64,000 nucleotides of DNA from an uncultured Faecalibacterium sp. (GTDB lineage Bacteria > Bacillota > Clostridia > Oscillospirales > Ruminococcaceae). Below are positions 58,266 to 64,000 of the stretch, one piece after another. The translations under genes and the position numbers were made by a program. A model generated the notes under the pieces. That model did not search any database. It had not been told where the DNA came from and saw only the letters and a list, made by a program, of their open reading frames with translations. Positions within the stretch are counted from its first letter, which is position 1; each line of letters begins with the position of its first letter. The stretch lies in the NCBI GenBank assembly GCA_934501115.1, contig CAKSTO010000004.1, positions 24,017 to 88,016 of the forward strand, read 5' to 3'.

Positions 58266-58620
58266 GGGACAGTTCCACCTCGCTTTCTATTTCTCCTTCG
58301 GTGGTGGTCGCGGTAAAAGACGCTCGGAGCGTTCTAGTCTTTGCATCCTTTATAAGGTTGATGGTGCCCACCCCTGTTACGCCATCAACAGCAAGGATTT
58401 GGTCTCGCAAGGCCTTCTCGATCAAGGCTCGATTCGGAACCTTCACAAGGATTGTTTCAAAGTAAGGCGTGCCCATAGCAGTATTGAACACCCATTCGCC
58501 CTTGATCCAACGCAGACGAATTTGCACACCCTGCCGAACGGCATCAATGATTTCAAAATCGCCCGTTTCGTTGATGTATAAGTCACCATCAGCAGCAAGC
58601 GCAAGGTCTTTCAATGCCAT
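58240..58620 (-). CDS. Baseplate wedge protein, gp25/W-like (XkdS-type)
   Basis: This 126-residue protein has DLALAADGDLYINETGDFEI and RQGVQIRLRWIKGEWVFNTA near the start and middle, matching the gp25/DUF2634 group. It ends in the stop codon-start overlap with the spike gene. It sits in the wedge between gpJ and the hub. Confidence 0.85.
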   Translation of the reverse strand: MALKDLALAADGDLYINETGDFEIIDAVRQGVQIRLRWIKGEWVFNTAMGTPYFETILVKVPNRALIEKALRDQILAVDGVTGVGTINLIKDAKTRTLRASFTATTTEGEIESEVELSHVGLRSDG

Positions 58621-59363
58621 TACTGCGGACCTCCTGTCAACCCGTGCACACCCGCATGAGTATGCGTATTCATCACGATACCGCCAAGTGTCAGCGTTCC
58701 AGAAATATCCACATTGCCCTGAACCTGAACATTTCCTTTTATTTTCACATTGCCAGTCACATCAACGGTCGCTGTGATAATTTTCACGCTTGCAGGAAGT
58801 TTCTCAACCGAAGTGCCTCCGTTTTTCGACTTAATGCTCCCATTGGTCACTTTGATTTCCGACGCTCCTCTTTTTACAGTGACAGAATCATCTTTCATCG
58901 TGACAACAGTATCTTTCTTCTTTAGTTCGATGCTGTCTTTCTTGACGGTGATGGTCGCAGTCGGCGCAAAAACAACTGCTGCGTCCTCACTGCCGGCACG
59001 CTTAACCTGCTCGCTAGACGATGCAGGCAAGCCCGGCAGCAAGGTTGCGTTGGATAAGTCCCACTTCAAGTCCGTTCCAGAGCCGCCCTCTCCAAAAATA
59101 GCCACACATCCATCCCCGGAATGCACAGGAAAGGCAAACCCGATTGTGCCGCCTGCTCCGGTAGGCATCAGGATAGCCGTGCCCGAAATTTTAGGGTAGG
59201 GTACTTCCCTATCATCATCGGTCGTTACTTTCAAATCCGGCGTTAGTTCAGCAGTGAAATTTTCGGACACGTTACCAACCTTAGCAGGTGCCGAGGTGTG
59301 GATATTATCCCTCATGTACTGGTCGATGATGCTCACGACTGCATCGCGGAAGTCCTGATCCAC
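58620..59363 (-). CDS. Gp138-family membrane-puncturing spike protein
   Basis: This 247-residue protein has an N-terminal OB-like domain and a C-terminal beta-helix with repeats (KIKGNVQVQGNVDISGTL) ending HTHAGVHGLTGGP, a tip pattern of phage spikes. The spike pierces the cell envelope during contraction. Confidence 0.85.
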   Translation of the reverse strand: MDQDFRDAVVSIIDQYMRDNIHTSAPAKVGNVSENFTAELTPDLKVTTDDDREVPYPKISGTAILMPTGAGGTIGFAFPVHSGDGCVAIFGEGGSGTDLKWDLSNATLLPGLPASSSEQVKRAGSEDAAVVFAPTATITVKKDSIELKKKDTVVTMKDDSVTVKRGASEIKVTNGSIKSKNGGTSVEKLPASVKIITATVDVTGNVKIKGNVQVQGNVDISGTLTLGGIVMNTHTHAGVHGLTGGPQ

Positions 59364-59364
59364 G

Positions 59365-60261
59365 CTATTTCACCTCCACAAATTGCCCAACGCATTGCCA
59401 ATCGTCGCCCTCCGTATCGCCGGTGAACCTGATTTTTGACGCCCGGTAGTTTCCCTTATACTCTCGGGATTCTACTTTCACATAATCGTCAATCTGAATA
59501 TGGCCATTCAGGCAATACGTAACCTCAATGCCTTTCTTGGCCTTTCTTTTGGTCGTATTGGAACTCGCATTCTTACTCGTTGAAGATTTGCTGCTGGTCG
59601 ATGCGGATTCAAAGAAAGGCTTCGGTGAACCAATCATGCCGGAATCAGCCGAAAGGACATAAGCCGCCATCGTTAGAGGTTCATCTAGAGCGCATATTTG
59701 GACAATTCCGTTTTGAACGCTCCAGCGAAGTTTGCTTCTATCGCACAGCCGCCCGATAAGCGTTTTTCCTGTGCCAACAAAAGCAAAATTCTTAAAGTCA
59801 ATCATTTTGGCCTTGGGAGAAAGTTTGACTTCGCATCCCATTTCCTGAGCAACATCCCTGACGATTTTTTCTCCGTTCACAACCCCAGAATAACTTAGGC
59901 TCACTGTTGTGTCTCTCGCAGACGTAAAGCTATCCACAAACTCAATCGTGGTCTGCCGATCTGCGCTATTTGTTTCGGTTTCAAAACACGTCAGAGAACC
60001 GCCCATAATAACGGGCAGGTCATCGCCATATCCAGCACGCAGTTCAATCAGGCAATCTTCCTGCTCCAAAAGGCGCAAGGTTTCATCTGCCAGATTCCAA
60101 AGTGTGATTTTTCCCGTATTAGAACTTGAACTATCACCAATTTCACAGGAAAAGGAACATCGGATAGCCCTCTTCGTTTTTTCGTTAGGCTTTCCGATTT
60201 CACGGCCAACAGAATTATTTTTTCCGATTCTTACTCGGTACTGTCTATCCCAGATGTCCAT
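59365..60261 (-). CDS. Baseplate hub protein, gp27/XkdQ-like
   Basis: This 298-residue protein has ITLWNLADETLRLLEQEDCL and ELRAGYGDDLPVIMGG near the start and a Ser/Lys linker near residue 230. The fold fits the hub that holds the spike. It follows the plug gene and precedes the spike gene, as usual. Confidence 0.8.
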   Translation of the reverse strand: MDIWDRQYRVRIGKNNSVGREIGKPNEKTKRAIRCSFSCEIGDSSSSNTGKITLWNLADETLRLLEQEDCLIELRAGYGDDLPVIMGGSLTCFETETNSADRQTTIEFVDSFTSARDTTVSLSYSGVVNGEKIVRDVAQEMGCEVKLSPKAKMIDFKNFAFVGTGKTLIGRLCDRSKLRWSVQNGIVQICALDEPLTMAAYVLSADSGMIGSPKPFFESASTSSKSSTSKNASSNTTKRKAKKGIEVTYCLNGHIQIDDYVKVESREYKGNYRASKIRFTGDTEGDDWQCVGQFVEVK

Positions 60262-60264
60262 CTG

Positions 60265-60597
60265 TTACACCCCAAGCTTTTTTGCAGGAAGGTATAGCAG
60301 TTTTGCCTTTCCGTCCACAAAATCATTGCGGCCGATTGTTTCCTGCTCCGTTTCAACGCCAAGGACACCCGGCGGACCTCCTTGGGTTTGATAGTAGAAA
60401 TTCCAAATTGCCCCCGGCACGAGCCGCGCCATACCGAGGATAATATTCATTTCTGCATCATAGATACTGAGCATCCAAAAGCCGCCGTATGCGTTCCATG
60501 TCAATCTGAGATTATAGTACACTTCATCAAGGTTCACGCGCATAATGGAATCGTTTCGGTCTGGTACAGAGATCTCATAGTATTCCAAATCCATCAT
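60265..60597 (-). CDS. Phage baseplate plug protein
   Basis: This 110-residue protein has EVYYNLRLTWNAYGGFWMLS and MARLVPGAIWNFYYQ, matching the family that seals the tube at the baseplate in compact myophages. The first ATG follows GAGGT. Confidence 0.8.
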   Translation of the reverse strand: MMDLEYYEISVPDRNDSIMRVNLDEVYYNLRLTWNAYGGFWMLSIYDAEMNIILGMARLVPGAIWNFYYQTQGGPPGVLGVETEQETIGRNDFVDGKAKLLYLPAKKLGV

Positions 60598-60604
60598 CTA
60601 TACC

Positions 60605-61168
60605 TCACTTAAACAATCCAATGGCTTTTGCCCCAGAACAAAGAATGCTGCTGCGGGAAGAAGATTTTCCGCTATCGGAAGATTTTGCTGTGGAGGTGCT
60701 CTTCTGGCTCGCGCCAGTATTCTTTTTAGACGTTCCTCCGCGAGCATACTTTATGCTGATATTGGCAGTTTCTGTCGAATTGATAGACACCTGCTTCAAT
60801 TTCAGTTCAATACGTTCGCAGTTACTTTCCTCTTTGGGGAACGTCACGCTCTCGATGCAGACATTCTCATAGCTGTCACCGCCGGCCGTAAAGGTCATCG
60901 GTGTTCTTTTCTCCCACAACTGCCGCAACTCCTCGACGGCACTCTGTACCCGGCTCGATGATGCCGGGTGCCGGTCCGCCCATGTAATCGGCGCGTTAGA
61001 AATTACAGCTGTAACATCAAGCGTCACCGCTTCCAGACAGATGTGGTCACTGGCGCTATATCCTTCTTCCGTTGCATAGTCCGGAATCTTGCTGGACAAT
61101 GTTTCCGGGCGTTTGATGATAGCGTCAAACTCAAAATCTCCCAGTCGTGCGGGCTGTGTCGCTTCCAT
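60605..61168 (-). CDS. Baseplate protein with a Dit-like N-terminal domain
   Basis: This 187-residue protein (MEATQPARLGDFEFDAIIKR...) ends in a Ser/Lys-rich tail. It has ITWADRHPASSSRVQSAVEE and RIELKLKQVSINSTETANIS. It lies after the tape measure gene, the place of tail-end connector proteins. The assignment to the Dit-like group is by pattern. Confidence 0.72.
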   Translation of the reverse strand: MEATQPARLGDFEFDAIIKRPETLSSKIPDYATEEGYSASDHICLEAVTLDVTAVISNAPITWADRHPASSSRVQSAVEELRQLWEKRTPMTFTAGGDSYENVCIESVTFPKEESNCERIELKLKQVSINSTETANISIKYARGGTSKKNTGASQKSTSTAKSSDSGKSSSRSSILCSGAKAIGLFK

Positions 61169-61174
61169 CAGGCA

Positions 61175-63064
61175 TCACCTCCCGTAATTAAGCGCATGCG
61201 CCAAATCTTTCGTAGATTGCGAGGACTGCGAACTCACGGTAGACTGCAGTTTGGATGCGGCATTGCGATCAGACACTTGGAACGTGTAGCTTTGTCGGTT
61301 TTCCTGTTTTACAGTGATGTTTTTGGTGTTAGTAGTTTGAGCAATTGGCCGCTGTGATGCCGTTGTCGTAGATACCGGCCTCCCTCCCGAAATAAACGCG
61401 CTGGCAGCATTTCTGCTTGCGGCAGCGCTCCCAGAAGAAGCCTGAGCCCCTGTCGGTAATTTCCCATTGCTTGTGCGGCCGCTACCACCAGAGGGCTTTC
61501 CACCTCCATCAGAATCATCGGCATCATCACCATTTCCACCGGTAAAGAAATTTTTTACGCCGTTCCACAGGTTCTTAGCCCAGGCGATTTTATCGCCAAA
61601 CCAGTCAAAGAATCCTTTCAGCCAATCCCAGATTGCCTGTGCGCTTTCTTTCAGTGGCTCCCATGTTTCGCCAAAAGCAGCGCGTCCCAAACCATTCAGA
61701 ATATCAAGGAAATCTTGCCACAGTTCCTTACAGCCTGTCAGGAATTGCGTCCAATCTCCGGTCTGAAAGCCGGTAATTAAGCCAGCCAGAAGATCAAACA
61801 GGTGCCCGCCCAGCGTGATGATGTCTGCGGTCAGGTCAACCAGTCCTTGCCACAGGGCTTGCAAGACAACTAGAATCGTGCCTTTGTGCTCCTCCCAGAA
61901 CTGACCCAGTGAATCAAGAGCATCTCGGCCAAATTGCTTTGCTCCCTCAAAGAATGCGCTGATTTTCTCTCGCAATGCATCAACGTCAACACCAGCTTCG
62001 CTCAGGAGCCGGCCAAAGACGCTGTCGCCGCCTTGCAGGAAGGTGAAAACATCTTCCAGCACAAGGAACAGCAAAAGCCATTTTGCGGCCGCAAGGGCAG
62101 TTTGCAGATTAAATCCTTGCAGGAGTTTCACCGCGCCTGCCAAAAAAGACAGAATCTTGCTTCCATTGGTGGCAAGGAATAGAGCCGTTGCGACCATCAC
62201 GATCAGCTTCAGCAGCTGTTCCACGCCGCCAAGTTTCTCGGCAATATTTTTCAGCCATGATGTCAACCGTTGCGCTTTTCCCATCAGGAAATCGCTTATA
62301 TTTTTTATTCCGGTTCCGATGCGGGTCGTGATACTGAACATATCGTCCATGTCCGCGATCCAAAGGCCCCACTGATTTCTCACATAAGTAAGCGCATCCC
62401 CGATGCCGAAGCCCAATTCATCAAAATTTTTCTGAATGTCACTTTCTGCAGCAAAGAATGCTTCCTTCAGTTGTTTGGCCGAAATTTTTCCGCTCTCTGC
62501 CAACTTTTGAAGTTGCTTTTCGGATACTCCCATTGCGGAGGAAATAGCCTTTACGACCTCCGGGGCCGCTGTTTTCAGGTTTGAAAAGCCCGACTTGTCC
62601 AGCTTACCCGCAGACATGGCCTTTTGCAGCACACTCATGGTGTTGTCAATATTCGCTTCCCTGCCGGAACCTTTTTCCAACTTCTCAACCAGCGAAACAA
62701 ATTTCACAGCATCATCAACCGGAAAAAGTTTGCTGTTCAGCTGGATCAGCTTCGTCACGCTTCCGGCCATCACGCCGTATTCTTCACGGCAATCCTGGGC
62801 CCCTTGCAGAATCTTCTGCTGGATATCCGCTTGGTCTCCCATCTCGCGGGTTGCCCCGCGGATGGTATCGTTGATACTGCCAAATTCCTCTGCAAGACTA
62901 GCAAGCTTAGTAAAGGAAAAGCAGATGCCGATTGCGCCAAGTGCTTTAGCTGCAAAGCCTTTTACTTCGCTGATAGCGCTTTTTGCGTCATCAACAGAAC
63001 TTTTATCGACCTTGAACAGAATTTGATTGACGAACTTTCCGATTACAGTTTCCTTTGCCGCCAC
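61175..63064 (-). CDS. Tape measure protein
   Basis: This 629-residue protein determines tail length. It has an N-terminal helical part (KVDKSSVDDAKSAISEVKGF, MSVLQKAMSAGKLDKSG), a hydrophobic middle of several helices (about residues 290-340) and a Ser/Gly-rich end. The GTG start follows AGGGGG and directly follows the end of the chaperone frameshift extension. Confidence 0.9.
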   Translation of the reverse strand: MAAKETVIGKFVNQILFKVDKSSVDDAKSAISEVKGFAAKALGAIGICFSFTKLASLAEEFGSINDTIRGATREMGDQADIQQKILQGAQDCREEYGVMAGSVTKLIQLNSKLFPVDDAVKFVSLVEKLEKGSGREANIDNTMSVLQKAMSAGKLDKSGFSNLKTAAPEVVKAISSAMGVSEKQLQKLAESGKISAKQLKEAFFAAESDIQKNFDELGFGIGDALTYVRNQWGLWIADMDDMFSITTRIGTGIKNISDFLMGKAQRLTSWLKNIAEKLGGVEQLLKLIVMVATALFLATNGSKILSFLAGAVKLLQGFNLQTALAAAKWLLLFLVLEDVFTFLQGGDSVFGRLLSEAGVDVDALREKISAFFEGAKQFGRDALDSLGQFWEEHKGTILVVLQALWQGLVDLTADIITLGGHLFDLLAGLITGFQTGDWTQFLTGCKELWQDFLDILNGLGRAAFGETWEPLKESAQAIWDWLKGFFDWFGDKIAWAKNLWNGVKNFFTGGNGDDADDSDGGGKPSGGSGRTSNGKLPTGAQASSGSAAASRNAASAFISGGRPVSTTTASQRPIAQTTNTKNITVKQENRQSYTFQVSDRNAASKLQSTVSSQSSQSTKDLAHALNYGR

Positions 63065-63331
63065 TTATGTATTCCCCCTTCTGTCCTCTTGGCTTTTGGC
63101 GTACTCAATGTCCCGCTGCATCATAATCAGGTCGTAAAGTTTTAGCATTTCATCCAGATTATAAACATAGGTCAGTTCGTACATCGAAGCCACCCGCTCA
63201 CGAATCAGGGTATACATAATCCATTCAAGGTTCGTTACTCTGTCGTTGTCGAACTCTCCGTACTGTTCGAGCTGCCCGCCCGGCGCACTTTGATAAGGCC
63301 TCCAAAGAGGGTGCTCGCATCTTTGAAAAAA
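63065..63331 (-). CDS. -1 frameshift extension of the tail assembly chaperone (gpGT-like)
   Basis: In the -1 frame of the chaperone gene, from the slippery T-TTT-TTC at 63331-63325 to the stop at 63065, the frame is open: about 86 codons including GGQLEQYGEFDNDRVTNLEW and YNLDEMLKLYDLIMMQRDIE. It lacks a good ribosome site of its own and fits the role of lambda gpGT, the chaperone made by -1 slipping. The gene sits between the chaperone and the tape measure gene, as expected. Translation of the fusion is inference. Confidence 0.65.
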   Translation of the reverse strand, partial: FFQRCEHPLWRPYQSAPGGQLEQYGEFDNDRVTNLEWIMYTLIRERVASMYELTYVYNLDEMLKLYDLIMMQRDIEYAKSQEDRRGNT

Positions 63332-63750
63332 CCGCTGAAGTTTAAGCGAATGACCTCAGCACAAAGATTGAGCATTCCGGCAAGGTACTGGCAGAAGATT
63401 TCATCAAAATCATCCTCGCCCATGACCTCATAAGTGTTTTTCTCCGGATCCAAAACGCGGATGTTGCTGTGATCCAGCAGAAGCTCACTCACCAGTTTGC
63501 TCAATGCGTTGCCATTGATGCGGGCAAGCGCCTTGACCAGCGAATCTTTATCCATGTCCATCCCGTCAAACATTTCCATGTTGACGGCATCCTTATCGTC
63601 GCTAGCAACCGACACGGTGCCCAGAATCGGCAGGATGATAGATGCAACATCGCCAAAAATGTAGGTGGCATCCTTGGCGCCGAATGGGCGAACCTTGAAC
63701 TGGTATTCGCCAACCGTAATGTCGCGCATCTCCATGCGTTTCATTTTCAT
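63235..63750 (-). CDS. Tail assembly chaperone (gpG-like)
   Basis: This 171-residue protein binds the tape measure during tail assembly. It has GEYQFKVRPFGAKDATYIFG and DDFDEIFCQYLAGMLNLCAE. The start at 63750 (MKMKRMEMRDI) follows AAAGGAGG; 14 codons upstream have no site. It holds the slippery site near its end. Confidence 0.78.
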   Translation of the reverse strand: MKMKRMEMRDITVGEYQFKVRPFGAKDATYIFGDVASIILPILGTVSVASDDKDAVNMEMFDGMDMDKDSLVKALARINGNALSKLVSELLLDHSNIRVLDPEKNTYEVMGEDDFDEIFCQYLAGMLNLCAEVIRLNFSGFFKDASTLFGGLIKVRRAGSSNSTESSTTTE

Positions 63751-63766
63751 ATCAGGTTTCCTCCTT

Positions 63767-64000
63767 TCAGTTCTTCGGCTCCATCTTACCAACAGCCCGC
63801 AGCGTCCACTCCTGACTCTGGCCGGTCTTACCGTAAGCGCACGGGGCAGGCTTGGAAACCCATGCCTTGGATGCCGTGAAATCCGGGTTAGCCCCCAGAT
63901 CCTTGACCTGCATATTGAAAAGTCCGCTGCCCGGGGTCTGCTTGTTATTGTTGTACTGCTTCAGCAGCCAGTTGTTTGTTTTGGAGCCGTACTGCAGGAC
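63767..64000 (-). CDS. Tail tube protein, 3' part only (cut by window edge)
   Basis: The last 77 codons of a gene that begins to the right of the window. It has QTPGSGLFNMQVKDLGANPD and KTGQSQEWTLRAVGKMEPKN at the end. This is the place of the XkdM-like tail tube protein, one of the main tail parts, right before the chaperone. Confidence 0.7.
   Translation of the reverse strand, partial: VLQYGSKTNNWLLKQYNNNKQTPGSGLFNMQVKDLGANPDFTASKAWVSKPAPCAYGKTGQSQEWTLRAVGKMEPKN

Larger units (their letters stand above)
46374..64000. mobile_element. Prophage or tailocin: tail, baseplate and lysis half, continuing beyond the window
   Basis: All genes run right to left on the minus strand in the order of a contractile-tail phage: tail tube, tail chaperone, tape measure, Dit-like, plug, hub, Gp138 spike, gp25/W, gpJ, gpI-like, fibres, endolysin, holin, then an XRE regulator. 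Sheath, head, replication and integrase genes are not in view; they may lie to the right. If they are absent, a contractile bacteriocin is possible. Presence of baseplate J, W and spike genes rules out a siphovirus. Confidence 0.9.

Overview
The window looks like a chromosome segment of a gut Clostridia bacterium of the Faecalibacterium type (Oscillospiraceae/Ruminococcaceae). The evidence is moderately high GC, Firmicutes gene neighbourhoods (scpA-scpB-ytfI-ytfJ/gerW, smpB next to ssrA, dnaX-ybaB-recR, SRP RNA upstream of dnaX), AGGAGG ribosome binding sites and frequent TTG/GTG starts. Genus is inferred; no rRNA is present to fix it.

Bases 1-46000 are ordinary chromosome. In order they hold: the end of pyrI; an AgrA/AgrC-like two-component pair; a sodium symporter; a segregation/sporulation operon (site-2 protease, scpA, scpB, DUF2953, gerW) with rluB; rpmB; a copper operon (csoR-copA, with a CopZ-like domain fused to copA) preceded by a CsoR-type operator; an ABC exporter behind a promoter with a MerR-type 19-bp spacer; a phage remnant beside ssrA (tmRNA) and smpB; recR, ybaB, dnaX and SRP RNA; pta; DNA repair genes (family 4 uracil-DNA glycosylase, XPD/DinG-type helicase); a panE-like reductase with a small HMA protein; cobO; glyA; and a one-carbon folate operon (5-FCL, FchA-type cyclohydrolase, FolD). 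After these come an mraY-like gene, a MATE pump, ribU behind an FMN riboswitch, mscS, a ZIP transporter, a split chromate transporter, a dehydrogenase pair, and thiD-tenA behind a TPP riboswitch.

Bases about 46370-64000 are the tail and lysis half of a contractile-tailed (myovirus-type) prophage or tailocin, nearly all on the minus strand and running off the right edge. In transcription order: tail tube, tail assembly chaperone with a likely -1 frameshift extension, tape measure, baseplate proteins (Dit-like, plug, hub, Gp138-like spike, gp25/W, gpJ, gpI/DUF2612), tail fibres, endolysin, holin and an XRE regulator.

The most notable find sits between two tail-fibre genes (51653-54895). It is a radical SAM/SPASM enzyme resembling maturases of the CXXX-repeat peptide class, two small unknown genes, and a 329-residue protein whose C-terminal two thirds carry about 54 cysteines, nearly one every fourth residue. 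I infer that the enzyme cross-links this repeat protein to make a modified virion or tail-fibre component. Other points are a FolD lacking its cyclohydrolase lysine and glutamine next to an FchA-type gene, an internal ribosome binding site before the CopZ domain of copA, and a slippery T-TTT-TTC in the tail chaperone gene.
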